Origin: Alphaproteobacteria bacterium Ga0077535
GTDB taxonomy: Bacteria > Pseudomonadota > Alphaproteobacteria > Caulobacterales > Aquidulcibacteraceae
Direction of reading: 5' to 3'
DNA: 64,000 nt
NCBI GenBank assembly: GCA_001464425.1
Contig: LNEK01000030.1
Coordinates: 62,001 to 126,000 of the forward strand
The translations under genes and the position numbers were made by a program. Position 1 is the stretch's first letter. Every line of letters starts with the position of its first letter. Below the pieces are notes generated by a model that was not told the DNA's origin, made no database searches, and saw only the letters and a list, made by a program, of their open reading frames with translations. Shown here piece by piece: positions 40,507 through 48,972 of this stretch.

Positions 40507-41386
40507 GCTCAGCGCGCCATCGTTGACGCAGCTCCTGCAAGAGCGCCGCATCGAACGCTTCTGGCGGCGCATGATTGAGCGCTTGCACGAAATCCGTAAC
40601 GTCCGAGAGCGCATGGGCGCGTTCGAAGTTGGGGCCAGGGATGAGGCCGCGGCTAAACAGATATTCGTCTGAGCGGCCGGTGAGAATGTAGGCAGGCGCC
40701 CAGTTAAACCCGGCGGCTTTGGCGAGTTCGTTGGTGCAGTTGGAAAAGGCCGTGTTGTAATAGCGCGCGCGGGTTTCTAGCGATTCCGTGCGCTCAAGCA
40801 GGCGGCGCAACAGGAAACGTTTCTGTTCATCGCTGATCGCGACCGGATACACGAATGTTTCGTGATCAAGCATCACGGCGCGGCGGATAAGCAAATCGCG
40901 CGCGGTGCCCCACACATACGCAAGCTCGAACGCATTGAAGAGCCCGCGCAGCGCGGAATATTGTTCGTCCTGCTCGCGGCGTGCTTCGATTGTGAGGCCG
41001 AGTAAGCGATCGCCTTCAAACTCGAACAGCAGCAAAGTGTGCGCCGCGAGTTGGGACCCCGGTTGCGGCTCCAGCATGAACCAGACTTCGCGGAGCTCAT
41101 CGATATTGTAGTCGCCCTCGATGTAGCGCTCTTCGGCGACGCCATCGCGCGTGTAGCGCCAGTCCGAAATCGGTGCGACGCTGAACGCCTGCTCTTGCAT
41201 CTCCACGTATGCGGTGCGGCCTAAATAGGGATACCAGTCGCGGTCGAGCTGCGCGGCGCTTGTCATCTTGGCGGCGGAGCCGAGCACAAGGATCGCAACC
41301 ATGCTGGCGATCGCCGGGCGCAAGGGATTGGCGCCGAACCAGGCTAAAAATCGCTTCAACGCCGCTCTCCCTAACGAACTCCCCAT
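40490..41386 (-). CDS. DUF4105 (Lnb-like) membrane-anchored protein
   Basis: 298 residues from ATG 41386; the longer open frame upstream overlaps the peroxiredoxin gene antisense and is not credible. One N-terminal membrane segment (about 25-45) and a periplasmic domain. The region with HTLLLFEF, then YYNTAFSNCTNELAKAAG, fits DUF4105, whose members include the lipoprotein transacylase Lnb with a catalytic Cys-His pair; the Cys in SNCTNEL is the expected nucleophile. Activity on lipoproteins in this organism is a hypothesis. Confidence 0.8.
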   Translation of the reverse strand: MGSSLGRAALKRFLAWFGANPLRPAIASMVAILVLGSAAKMTSAAQLDRDWYPYLGRTAYVEMQEQAFSVAPISDWRYTRDGVAEERYIEGDYNIDELREVWFMLEPQPGSQLAAHTLLLFEFEGDRLLGLTIEARREQDEQYSALRGLFNAFELAYVWGTARDLLIRRAVMLDHETFVYPVAISDEQKRFLLRRLLERTESLETRARYYNTAFSNCTNELAKAAGFNWAPAYILTGRSDEYLFSRGLIPGPNFERAHALSDVTDFVQALNHAPPEAFDAALLQELRQRWRAELSGPA

Positions 41387-41485
41387 TATGGGCCGATTCC
41401 GCCCCGCGCATCGCCTTGTCAGCGCCGCAGAGCATCCCATCTTGCCTGCATGCCCTTTAGCGGGCGAAAAATCAGGAGACTCCCC

Positions 41486-42145
41486 ATGGCGCTGCGCATT
41501 GGCGACAAAGCCCCGGACTTCGAAGCCGACACCACTAAAGGCCGTCTGAAGTTTCACGAATGGCTGGGCGATAGCTACGGGATCCTGTTTTCGCACCCGA
41601 AGGATTTCACGCCGGTCTGCACCACTGAGTTGGGCTACCTCGCCAAGCTCGAGCCTGAGTTCGCCAAGCGCAATGTGAAGGTGATCGGGCTTTCGGTCGA
41701 TCCGGTCGAGAACCACGAACGCTGGCGCGCCGACATCAAGGAAGTCACCGGCGGCGACGTGCAATATCCGATGATCGGCGACCACGATCTCAATGTCGCA
41801 AAACTCTACGATATGCTGCCGGCGGAGACGACGGGCACCTCCGAAGGCCGCACCGCCGCGACCAACGCAACCGTGCGCGCGGTTTACATCATCGGCCCCG
41901 ACAAGATCATCAAGGCGACGCTGACCTATCCGATGTCATCGGGCCGCAACTTCGATGAAGTGCTGCGTCTGGTGGATTCGATCCAGCTGACGGCAAAGCA
42001 CAAAGTGGCGACGCCGGTGAACTGGAAGCAAGGTGAGGACGTGATCATCGTGCCTGCCGTTTCCGATGAAGATGCGAAGACTGCGTTCCCCAATGGCTGG
42101 ACCACGGTGAAGCCATACCTGCGAGTCGTTCGCCAGCCCGGCTAA
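41486..42145 (+). CDS. 1-Cys peroxiredoxin (Prx6 type)
   Basis: 219 residues from ATG 41486 with AGGAG 8 bases upstream; an in-frame ATG at 41450 lies before that site. The peroxidatic motif is HPKDFTPVCTTELG. Only the peroxidatic Cys is present and the long C-terminal domain (NWKQGEDVIIVPAVSDEDA) defines the Prx6 group, which reduces H2O2 and organic or lipid hydroperoxides in the cytosol. It stands alone and ends in a strong hairpin. Confidence 0.95.
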   Translation: MALRIGDKAPDFEADTTKGRLKFHEWLGDSYGILFSHPKDFTPVCTTELGYLAKLEPEFAKRNVKVIGLSVDPVENHERWRADIKEVTGGDVQYPMIGDHDLNVAKLYDMLPAETTGTSEGRTAATNATVRAVYIIGPDKIIKATLTYPMSSGRNFDEVLRLVDSIQLTAKHKVATPVNWKQGEDVIIVPAVSDEDAKTAFPNGWTTVKPYLRVVRQPG

Positions 42146-42150
42146 ACGAG

Positions 42151-42179
42151 AACCGCTCCCGCGACAGGCGGGAGCGGTT
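42151..42179 (+). terminator. Terminator-like hairpin after peroxiredoxin
   Basis: A perfect 12-bp stem (AACCGCTCCCGC arm) with a 5-base loop, 5 bases after the peroxiredoxin stop. It lacks a T-tract, so it may stabilise the 3' end or work with Rho rather than act alone. Confidence 0.55.
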
Positions 42180-42227
42180 GCACGCCGGGGCGGAAAGGTG
42201 GAGTCTCCCCTAAAAAGAGGGAGCGCC

Positions 42228-43262
42228 ATGATTTTCGAGCAAATCGCCACCGGCGGTTGCCAATCGTACCTGATCGGCTGCGGCGATACCTGCGCGGCAG
42301 CGATCATCGATCCCGAAGTCCGCCAGATCGACCGCTACAAAGCGCTTGCGGCCCAGCATGGCGTCCGCATCCGCTACGTGATCGACACCCACACTCACGC
42401 CGATCATTTCAGCGCGACGAAACAACTCAGCAAACAACTCGGCATTCCGGCAGTCGCGCATCGGCTTTCGCCGGCGCCCTACCCTGATCTGCGCGTCGAC
42501 GAGGGCGATGTGATCAAGGTCGGCAATATTCGGCTGACAGTGCTGCACACGCCGGGGCACACGCGCGACGCGATGTGCTTGGTAGCGAGTGATCGCGTGT
42601 TCACCGGCGATACGTTGCTGATCGGCGCGACGGGACGTACGGATTTGCCGAGCGGCGACCCGGATGAGCTTTACGACAGCTTGTTCAACAAATTGCTGAA
42701 GCTCGATCCAGGTCTCAAAGTTTATCCGGCGCATAACTACAAAGGCCATACTTGCTCGACGATTGAAGAAGAGCTCGCCTCCAATCCGCGTTTGCAAAAG
42801 CGAGATCGCGGCGAGTTCGTCGAGATGATGCGGACGCTTTCGCTGTCGATGCCCGAGCATTTGACCGAAGCGCTACGGGTCAACATGAGCGGCGGCGTCA
42901 GCGTCGGACAGATGCTTGCGGAAGCAGCGGCGGAAGTGCCGTTCATGTCGATGGATGAGGTGAAGGCGCGCGTAGCGGCCGGCGCCAATGATTTCGTCGT
43001 CCTCGACGTGCGCGAGAAAGATGCGTTCGAGGCGGGGCATATCCCCACTGCGCGTCACTTGCCGCGCGGTGTTCTAGAACTGCGCGTGAATGAAGCACTG
43101 CCGGATCCGACGGTGCGGATCGTGACCTATTGTGAGGTCGGCAAGATTTCGACTTTGGCGGCGGCGACTTTGCGCAAGCTCGGCTTCACGCGCGCCGTTG
43201 CGCTCGATGGCGGGATGAAGGCTTGGCGCGAAAAGGGCTTTCCGATGGAGATGACGAGCTAA
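42228..43262 (+). CDS. Persulfide dioxygenase-rhodanese fusion (MBL fold)
   Basis: 344 residues from ATG 42228, which has AGAGGGAG upstream. The N-terminal ETHE1-like metallo-beta-lactamase domain has THTHADHFSA, HTPGHTRD, FTGDTLLIGATGRTDL and YPAHNYKG, giving the His/Asp mononuclear iron site of persulfide dioxygenases. The C-terminal rhodanese domain (about 250-344) has the active Cys in VTYCEVGKIST. Together they oxidise glutathione persulfide to sulfite and move sulfane sulfur in sulfide detoxification. The stop overlaps a convergent gene by 4 bases. Confidence 0.88.
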   Translation: MIFEQIATGGCQSYLIGCGDTCAAAIIDPEVRQIDRYKALAAQHGVRIRYVIDTHTHADHFSATKQLSKQLGIPAVAHRLSPAPYPDLRVDEGDVIKVGNIRLTVLHTPGHTRDAMCLVASDRVFTGDTLLIGATGRTDLPSGDPDELYDSLFNKLLKLDPGLKVYPAHNYKGHTCSTIEEELASNPRLQKRDRGEFVEMMRTLSLSMPEHLTEALRVNMSGGVSVGQMLAEAAAEVPFMSMDEVKARVAAGANDFVVLDVREKDAFEAGHIPTARHLPRGVLELRVNEALPDPTVRIVTYCEVGKISTLAAATLRKLGFTRAVALDGGMKAWREKGFPMEMTS

Positions 43263-43531
43263 GCCAACACGTCCTGCGCTGCCGGGTGGCGGCGGAAATA
43301 CGCTACCGCGTAGGAGCAGCTGGCGCGCAGGCGCATGCCATGCTCACGCGCTTCGGCGACAACAGCGTCCATGAGCTTTTGCGCGTAACCACGGCCGCGC
43401 GCCTCTTCCGGCGTCTCGACATGCATGATGACGCGGACGCCAGCGATGTCGCGATAATCGGCGAACGAGAGGCCCTCAGGCGCCTCGAACTCGTAGCGAT
43501 GCCGGGCTGTGTTGTCGTGAAAGCCATCCAT
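43259..43531 (-). CDS. Small GNAT N-acetyltransferase (NATD1/YjdJ type)
   Basis: 90 residues from ATG 43531, two bases after the VOC gene's stop; an earlier in-frame start at 43558 would overlap that gene. It is the short GNAT family (PF14542-like): RHRYEFEAPEGLSFADYRD, then the acetyl-CoA site PEEARGRGYAQKLMDAV and C-terminal SYAVAYFRRHP. Substrate unknown. Confidence 0.83.
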   Translation of the reverse strand: MDGFHDNTARHRYEFEAPEGLSFADYRDIAGVRVIMHVETPEEARGRGYAQKLMDAVVAEAREHGMRLRASCSYAVAYFRRHPAAQDVLA

Positions 43532-43533
43532 GA

Positions 43534-43917
43534 TCAGGACATGGGCTTCGGCTGCCACAATTCAATCTTGCGGCCTTCATTGTCCATGATGTGGGCGAAC
43601 TTGCCGTTGGCTTCCTCTGGGAACAGCTTGACCGGCTCGACGCCCGCGGCTTTGGCGCGCGCCAGGATCGCGTCGAGATCATCGACCATCAGGTTAAACA
43701 TGAATTCCTTATCAGACGGCTCGAAATAATCCGTGTCGTGTTTGAACGGGCTGAACACGGTTGCCGCGCCAGGATGAGCGGCGGCGTCCTGAGGCAAAAA
43801 CAGCGCGCCGCCCCAATCCGTGAACTCAAGACCGAGCACACGGCCATACCACTCGCGCATCGCATCTCCGTCGCGCGATTTAAAGAACACGCCGCCAACG
43901 CCGAGGACCTTTGCCAT
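43534..43917 (-). CDS. VOC (glyoxalase/bleomycin resistance) family protein
   Basis: 127 residues from ATG 43917. It is one full VOC module of paired beta-alpha-beta-beta-beta repeats: VGGVFFKSRDGDAMREWYGRVLGLEF and MVDDLDAILARAKAAGVEPV, ending DNEGRKIELWQP with the usual C-terminal Glu ligand. It may be a glyoxalase or dioxygenase-like enzyme; the substrate is unknown. It is transcribed with the small GNAT gene and is divergent from rlmJ, 27 bases away. Confidence 0.85.
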   Translation of the reverse strand: MAKVLGVGGVFFKSRDGDAMREWYGRVLGLEFTDWGGALFLPQDAAAHPGAATVFSPFKHDTDYFEPSDKEFMFNLMVDDLDAILARAKAAGVEPVKLFPEEANGKFAHIMDNEGRKIELWQPKPMS

Positions 43918-43944
43918 GACCGCTTCTCCCGCTAAGCCCGTGGC

Positions 43945-44772
43945 GTGAACTATCGCCACGCCTTCCATGCCGGCAACCATGCCGACGTCCTGAAGCACGC
44001 CGTGCTGTTGTTCTGCCTGGATTCGCTGAAGCGCAAGGAGACGCCATTCGCGGTTCTGGATACCCATGCCGGGCGCGGGCTTTACGATCTGGCCGGCGAT
44101 GAGGCGCAGCGCAGCCCGGAATGGCAGGATGGCGTCAGCCGGCTGTGGAGTTGGCCAGAGCCGCCGCCGCTGGTGGCGCGCTATCTCGATGCGGTGCGCA
44201 GCTTCAATCAGGATGGGGCGTTGCGCACCTATCCGGGGTCACCGGCTTTGGTGACAACACAGCTGCGCGCAGATGACGTGCTGATGGCGTGCGAGCTGCA
44301 TCCGGAGGAGCATGCGGCGTTGCGCCGGTCGCTGCCGCGGCAAGCCAACGTGCAGGTGCATGCGCGCGATGGTTGGGAGGCGCTGAGCGCGCTTCTGCCG
44401 CCGCCACAACGGCGCGGACTAGTGTTGATCGATCCGCCATATGAAGCGCCGGATGAACTCAACATTTCCGCCCGCGCAATCGGCGGCGCGCTGAAGCGGT
44501 TTGGACACGGCACATATCTTTGGTGGCGGCCGTTGAAGGATGAGCGCCTGCTCACAGCCGCGGACGACGAAGTGCGCGCGCAAGGCGCGAAAGAGATTTT
44601 GCGCGCAGACTTGTGGACAGCATCGCCGACGCGCGAGGGCCGGCTGGTCGGTTCGAGTGTGGCGCTGATCAACCCGCCGTTTGGATTGAATGCTGCGTTG
44701 CAAGAAGCGTTGCCGTTTTTGGCGGAAGCGCTGACCAAAGGCCAAAGCGGCTGGCGGCTTTCACAAAATTAA
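43945..44772 (+). CDS. rlmJ: 23S rRNA (adenine2030-N6)-methyltransferase RlmJ
   Basis: 275 residues, GTG start. The diagnostic N-terminus MNYRHAFHAGNHADVLKH is followed by the SAM site LDTHAGRGLYDL and the catalytic VLIDPPYE (DPPY motif). This matches RlmJ throughout. The enzyme methylates A2030 of 23S rRNA. The stop codon is immediately followed by a hairpin. Confidence 0.94.
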   Translation: MNYRHAFHAGNHADVLKHAVLLFCLDSLKRKETPFAVLDTHAGRGLYDLAGDEAQRSPEWQDGVSRLWSWPEPPPLVARYLDAVRSFNQDGALRTYPGSPALVTTQLRADDVLMACELHPEEHAALRRSLPRQANVQVHARDGWEALSALLPPPQRRGLVLIDPPYEAPDELNISARAIGGALKRFGHGTYLWWRPLKDERLLTAADDEVRAQGAKEILRADLWTASPTREGRLVGSSVALINPPFGLNAALQEALPFLAEALTKGQSGWRLSQN

Positions 44773-44797
44773 AGGGCGCGGATTGCTCCGCGCCCTT
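44772..44797 (+). terminator. Terminator-like hairpin after rlmJ
   Basis: A perfect 11-bp stem (AAGGGCGCGGA arm) with a TTGC loop begins on the last base of the rlmJ stop. The T-tract is poor (TTCCCCCTT). It could also serve the minus-strand small gene ending at 44824. Confidence 0.6.
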
Positions 44798-44823
44798 CCC
44801 CCTTGCCACGAGCGTCGCACCGC

Positions 44824-44916
44824 TTAAGCGACGATCATCGCGGCTTGGCTCAAGGTCGCCCATGCCATCGGAAAGAACACGGTGGCGGCGGCGATCAGGC
44901 AATATAACTTGGTCAT
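44824..44916 (-). CDS. 30-residue hydrophobic small protein
   Basis: ATG 44914-44916 to TAA 44824-44826. The peptide MTKLYCLIAAATVFFPMAWA followed by TLSQAAMIVA is a single hydrophobic helix, either membrane-inserted or a very short exported peptide. GGGAG sits about 8 bases upstream of the ATG. It lies alone in the gap between rlmJ and the secreted protein gene. Function unknown. Confidence 0.55.
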   Translation of the reverse strand: MTKLYCLIAAATVFFPMAWATLSQAAMIVA

Positions 44917-45032
44917 TTCGTGCTCCCTGGCTGGAGTTGGTGTCAATCGCGTTGCTGCGATGAGAGAAAGCTACTCACTGCAAAGTGAGTTCGCCGTGAC
45001 AGGTGTCACGCAGCCAGCAGAGTCCGAAAATT

Positions 45033-45476
45033 CTAGCGCACGCCAGCGCCAACGACGGGTTGTGCTGTGACGCGCCCGGCCGGCGCACTGAGGCATTCGC
45101 CGCGCGTGATGGTCACGCGAGACGGAAATGTCGGCCGCTGAAATTGCACTGTGGTCAAGCCCCAGCGGCGCCAGGTGCGGCCTTCGGCATCGACGATACT
45201 GGCGGCGCATGCATCGCCTGCATCATCGGCTTCAACCCAATAGCCCTGATATCGAGTGCGACCTTCGTACTGGCCGCCGAGACCCACCACGAAAATTTGC
45301 CCGGGGCTTAAGCCTTGCTCCGCGCGGTAAGTCAGCACTGCCGTTGCGCCGACGTCGCGGTCATACACGAGTTGATTGCCGCTCGGCAGCGACCACACTT
45401 CATCAGCGGATGCAGTCGTGGGAAGCAACGCTGCGGCAACGCAAGCGGCGGCAATGCTGAGTGCGCGAATGTTCAT
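45033..45476 (-). CDS. Hypothetical secreted protein
   Basis: 147 residues. Signal peptide about 1-24 (ending ASA-D). The mature part is a beta-rich periplasmic domain with three tyrosine/tryptophan-rich strands (YRAEQGLSPGQIFVVGLGGQ, YQGYWVEADD, WRRWGLTTVQF) and two cysteines (DACAASI, GECLS) that could form a disulfide. I do not recognise the family. It is divergent from the VUT gene. Confidence 0.7.
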   Translation of the reverse strand: MNIRALSIAAACVAAALLPTTASADEVWSLPSGNQLVYDRDVGATAVLTYRAEQGLSPGQIFVVGLGGQYEGRTRYQGYWVEADDAGDACAASIVDAEGRTWRRWGLTTVQFQRPTFPSRVTITRGECLSAPAGRVTAQPVVGAGVR

Positions 45477-45576
45477 GAAGCTCCTCCCGCCGTGATCGGC
45501 ATGCGCACCTTATCCGCAAGCGACACTGCTTGTCACACGGCGCAAATACGACGACGATTGTGTGACGGGGCGGGCC

Positions 45577-46200
45577 ATGACGTTCGAAGAGATTTTCGCA
45601 TTTCTGCAGCAGTGGCAGATCGCTTTGCCGATCGTGCTGGCGGTGATGGCCGGCTTCTTCTTCGCCGGATATCGCTGGGCGGCGGTTTATGTCGGGCTGA
45701 TGCCGCTGATCAATTGGTCGTTCGGCGCGGTGCCGACGGCTGCGATCCCAGAGGCGTTCGGCGGCGGCGCGTTTCAGCCGCTCGCGATCGTCACGGGTCT
45801 TGTGCTGGTGGTGCGCGACTTTGCCCAGCGCGAGATGAAGCACTGGGTCTGGGGCGCGATGATCACCGGGCTCATCCTCTCAATGCTGACCTCGTGGATC
45901 GTTGTCGTGTTCGCGAGCGCGGCGGCATTCCTGATCAGCGAGACGGTGGACTGGGCGGTCTACACATTCTCCAAGCGCCCGCTTTCGCAGCGCATCCTGC
46001 TGTCGAGCACGGTGTCGGCGCCGCTGGACCAGATGGTTTTCATTTGGCTGGCCTCGCAGATACCCAGCCAGGAGGGCATTTTCGCCTGGGGCACGATTTT
46101 GACTGGCATCGCGTCGAAGCTTTTAGGCGCTCTGGTTGTGTCACGGGTGATCGCGGCGCAGGAAAAACGGGCGCTGCAAAACGACATGAATCCCGCGTAA
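45577..46200 (+). CDS. VUT family transporter (YhhQ/queuosine-precursor type)
   Basis: 207 residues from ATG 45577; an upstream GTG at 45562 is possible. Six or so hydrophobic helices fill the protein, with the family's membrane motif around LISETVDWAVYTF and the SAPLDQMVFIWLA helix. VUT_1 proteins such as E. coli YhhQ import queuosine precursors (preQ0/preQ1). No queuosine gene is nearby, so the substrate is inferred from family only. Confidence 0.82.
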   Translation: MTFEEIFAFLQQWQIALPIVLAVMAGFFFAGYRWAAVYVGLMPLINWSFGAVPTAAIPEAFGGGAFQPLAIVTGLVLVVRDFAQREMKHWVWGAMITGLILSMLTSWIVVVFASAAAFLISETVDWAVYTFSKRPLSQRILLSSTVSAPLDQMVFIWLASQIPSQEGIFAWGTILTGIASKLLGALVVSRVIAAQEKRALQNDMNPA

Positions 46201-46413
46201 ACCCTACGTTTGCCGCTTGCGCAGGGGAACCCTGTCGATCATAAGTCGTTTCGTGTAGCGCTGGCCGTGTTGGCCAGTGAAGGTGCGAAGTTCCGCAGAG
46301 TGCGGCAAAGTTTTTCAACCCCAACAAAGCAGAAATTCGCGGTGACGTGCGTGCGCTCTTGCGTGCGCGCGGCCGATGGCGTGCGCCTCGGCCTTTAATC
46401 AGGACAAGTGGAA

Positions 46414-47208
46414 ATGAGTTTCGACGACGATTTCGGCGGCGGTGACGACGACACCAACGACAAGAAGAAAGAAAAGCGCGGCGGCCGGGGCCGCGAACGG
46501 GACAATGCGACGCCGGAATTCGGCGGTGGCGATAGCGGCGGCGGCAGCGGCGGCGGCTTTGGCGGCGGCGGTTATAGCGGCGGCGGCGGTGGTTACGGCG
46601 GTGGCGGCGGCGGATATCGCGGCGGCGGCGGTGGCGGTGGTGACCGCGGCGGCGGCGGCGGTGGCGGCTACGGCGGCGGCGGATATCGCGGCGGCGGTGG
46701 CGGCTTCGGCGGCGGCGGTGGTGATCGCGGCGGCGGCGGCGGCGGATATCGCGGCGGCGGCGGTGGCGGCGGCTACGGTGGCGGCGGTGGTGATCGCGGC
46801 GGCGGTGGCGGCGGCGGATATCGCGGCGGCGGTGGCGGCGGCGGCTATGGCGGCGGCGGCGGCGGTGGTGGCGGTGGCTATCGCGGCGGTGGCGGCGGCA
46901 GCGGCGGCGGCGGCGGTTTCCGCAGCGGCCCGCGTGAAGGCGGCGGTGGTTTCGGCGGTGGCGGCGATCGTCCCCCGCGCCAACCCTTGGGTGATCCGCA
47001 AGATGGCGTCGTGAAGTTCTTCAACGGCGCGCGCGGCTTCGGCTTCATCACGCCAGACGGCGGCGGCGCCGATGTGTTCGTGCACGTGAGTGCGGTCGAA
47101 CGCGCCGGCCTGACGCAGCTGGTCGAAGGCCAAAAGGTCAACTTCCAAACCCTGCCCGACACCAAGGGCAAAGGTCCGAAAGCCGTGAACCTGAAGGTCA
47201 ACGACTAA
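46414..47208 (+). CDS. Cold-shock-domain protein with long Gly/RGG-rich N-terminal region
   Basis: 264 residues from ATG 46414 with AGGAC 8 bases upstream (a GTG at 46408 is too close to that site). The N-terminus is acidic then basic ([26 protein letters not shown]). Residues about 36-185 are an almost pure Gly region punctuated by YRGG (five times), DRGG (three times) and GYGG/GFGG units, an RGG/GYR-type disordered RNA-binding domain. Residues about 197-264 are a single cold-shock domain with RNP1 ([12 protein letters not shown]) and RNP2 (VFVHVSAV). Normal bacterial CSPs are about 70 residues. A terminator follows. An RNA-chaperone or condensate-forming role is inferred. Confidence 0.9.
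   Translation: MSFDDDFGGGDDDTNDKKKEKRGGRGRERDNATPEFGGGDSGGGSGGGFGGGGYSGGGGGYGGGGGGYRGGGGGGGDRGGGGGGGYGGGGYRGGGGGFGGGGGDRGGGGGGYRGGGGGGGYGGGGGDRGGGGGGGYRGGGGGGGYGGGGGGGGGGYRGGGGGSGGGGGFRSGPREGGGGFGGGGDRPPRQPLGDPQDGVVKFFNGARGFGFITPDGGGADVFVHVSAVERAGLTQLVEGQKVNFQTLPDTKGKGPKAVNLKVND
46527..46980 (+). repeat. GGC/GGT triplet-rich imperfect tandem repeats (coding)
   Basis: Runs of GGC and GGT codons are interrupted by recurring GGATATCGCGGCGG (Gly-Tyr-Arg-Gly) and GGTGATCGCGGCGG units at intervals of about 30-70 bases. Unit lengths differ by whole codons, as expected from slippage or unequal crossover kept in frame. The composition leaves the minus strand fully open over this stretch. Confidence 0.85.
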
Positions 47209-47232
47209 ACGTCCGCGATAAGCGAACAAGCG

Positions 47233-47270
47233 AAGGCCCGCGGGGAGCAATCCTCGCGGGCCTTTTTGTT
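47233..47270 (+). terminator. Intrinsic terminator after the cold-shock gene
   Basis: A 13-bp stem (AGGCCCGCGGGGA arm, one G-T pair) with a GCAA tetraloop and TTTTTGTT tail, 24 bases after the stop codon. Confidence 0.88.
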
Positions 47271-47287
47271 TGGCTGTGCCGGAGCGG

Positions 47288-48343
47288 CTATTCGATCGGG
47301 TAGTAGATTTCCGTGCGCTCGACCGGGTCGGTGCCATCGGCGCCTTCGGGCTGCGCAACCGCCGTGACGACTTCCCAGGCTTCCGCGCCGGGGCGCAGCG
47401 CGATGCGGTGCGCCTGGCGGTAAGCCTCAAGCCGCTGATACATCGCCGGCACTTGCGAGCGCCGGCCCACGAAAGTTGCGCGAAGTGCAGCGCCGCCGGG
47501 AGTTTGACCGACACGGGCGCCGACAAGCACTGGCGCGGGACCACTGTAAGGGTAGCCGACACTGAAGCGATAACGCCCGCCAACGCCATTGTCCTGCGGG
47601 AAAATGCGCACAAGCGTGGCGAGGTCGGCTTGGCCGCCGGCCGCAGTGATCGCCACCATTAGGGCGGCAATGCCCTGCTGCTCGGCGCGGGCGCGGTCAT
47701 CGAATGTCGGCGCGGCGTTCGACAGGGTGACATCAACGAACATCACGTCCTGCGGAGCGACTGGCAGCGCGACAATGTCGTAGCCTTCGAAATCGTACGG
47801 CGGCAGCTGCTCGGCGCGATCCTTAAGACGCGCGAGGCCGCTATCGAGATCTTTCTCGATGGTGGACCGCATGATCAGGTTCATGTAGCGGCACGGAACG
47901 TTGATCCAGCCCTCGGCGCACACCGCTGAGACTGACCAAGCGACGGCCGTTTGGCCTTCGAGAGGCGCCAGTTCGACGTGAGAGTTCAGCGTCGCGCGCT
48001 CGCCGATCTCGATGATGCTCTCGACCGACTCATTCTCCATCGAGCGCACGATCGACATGCGGCCGGAACCGACTTCGCGCAGATTGGAGGACCAGCGCAT
48101 GGTCTGGCCGGCGCCCGGTTCGGGCGAAATGGCGTACTCGGCATCCGGATCACGCGCGTTATAGGGAGACCACTCGCGCGCAATGTTGAGGTCATTGATC
48201 ATGGCGAACACGGAGGCGCGCGGGCGCTCAACTTGCGTCGTGCGGGTCACGTCGAGTGCGTTCGGGAGCAGGAAACGGCCGACGCCATAGAGCGCACCCG
48301 TCACGAGCGCGATCACCAGCACCAGACCTAAAAACCACCTCAT
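47288..48343 (-). CDS. SRPBCC plus GyrI-like effector-binding domain protein
   Basis: 351 residues. An N-terminal membrane helix (about 4-26) anchors the protein. An SRPBCC domain follows (about 35-180: VERPRASVFAMINDLNIAREWSPYNA split over the usual two motifs), then a GyrI-like/AraC effector-binding domain (about 200-350: VALPVAPQDV, GRYRFSVGYP, GGAALRATFVG, ERTEIYYPIE). Both folds bind small molecules, so a ligand-sensing or carrier role at the membrane is plausible. Convergent with the cold-shock gene. Confidence 0.8.
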   Translation of the reverse strand: MRWFLGLVLVIALVTGALYGVGRFLLPNALDVTRTTQVERPRASVFAMINDLNIAREWSPYNARDPDAEYAISPEPGAGQTMRWSSNLREVGSGRMSIVRSMENESVESIIEIGERATLNSHVELAPLEGQTAVAWSVSAVCAEGWINVPCRYMNLIMRSTIEKDLDSGLARLKDRAEQLPPYDFEGYDIVALPVAPQDVMFVDVTLSNAAPTFDDRARAEQQGIAALMVAITAAGGQADLATLVRIFPQDNGVGGRYRFSVGYPYSGPAPVLVGARVGQTPGGAALRATFVGRRSQVPAMYQRLEAYRQAHRIALRPGAEAWEVVTAVAQPEGADGTDPVERTEIYYPIE

Positions 48344-48576
48344 ACGCCGTCCCCCGAAGGAAAGGCCTTATCATCGACGCGCAAGGCGCGCCATGAACGA
48401 CCATGTGCGCTTGCATCGCGCACGCCGGCCTCGCGCCGCGCGCGAACCTTTACGATAAAATTCAACGCCACCACCCGGCCCCGGACGACAGCCTCCCCAG
48501 CTAGACTGGGTTAACATGAAGGAAGCGGCCGCGTCAGCACGCGGATGCAGCAATACCGTCAACCAGGCGACGGAAC

Positions 48577-48918
48577 TCAGGTGCGCGTGCGGTCCCAGAC
48601 ATCGAATTCGTAAGCGATGCAGCGTTCCATCATCTCGCGCCAGACCGGCTCGGCGATCGACCAGGAGAGGCCGTGCTTCTCTGCTTCGGCCTTCACATTA
48701 TCAAGCACTTGCTGGATGCGCGCTTCGTCACGGACGATATTGCGGTTCGGCTTGATGCGGGCGGCGGCGTCCATGTAGCCCTGGCGGCGGGTGATGAGCG
48801 CGACCAGCATCCGGTCGATCTCGTCCACGCCGGCGCGGACGTCTTTCATGGTTTCGCAGGCCAGCGGGTCTGGCGCTTCGAAGCGGGCTTTGAAAGCCGT
48901 GGGAGACGCATCATCCAT
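48577..48918 (-). CDS. Chorismate mutase, AroQ class
   Basis: 113 residues. It is the short all-helical AroQ fold: [19 protein letters not shown], the catalytic YMDAAARIK and RIQQVLDNV, then [19 protein letters not shown]. It converts chorismate to prephenate for Phe and Tyr synthesis. The length and PchB-like helix 1 leave isochorismate-pyruvate lyase as a less likely alternative. Residues 1-23 are a weakly conserved leader; a start at Met24 is possible. The 232-base gap on its downstream side holds no credible gene. Confidence 0.87.
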   Translation of the reverse strand: MDDASPTAFKARFEAPDPLACETMKDVRAGVDEIDRMLVALITRRQGYMDAAARIKPNRNIVRDEARIQQVLDNVKAEAEKHGLSWSIAEPVWREMMERCIAYEFDVWDRTRT

Positions 48919-48972
48919 GAACTGAACCTGGGCTTGGGCGCGTGGCGGGTCGATAAGGCATGCGGTCGCGGT

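Noticed and set aside
46527-46980. Possible CRISPR-like or minisatellite array
   Set aside because: Units are unequal, contiguous and in codon steps inside a coding gene, with no spacers and no cas genes nearby.
46399-47613. 404-codon Ala/Thr-rich frame on the minus strand
   Set aside because: It is a by-product of the GGC/GGT repeat tract: the complementary strand reads Ala/Thr codons without stops.
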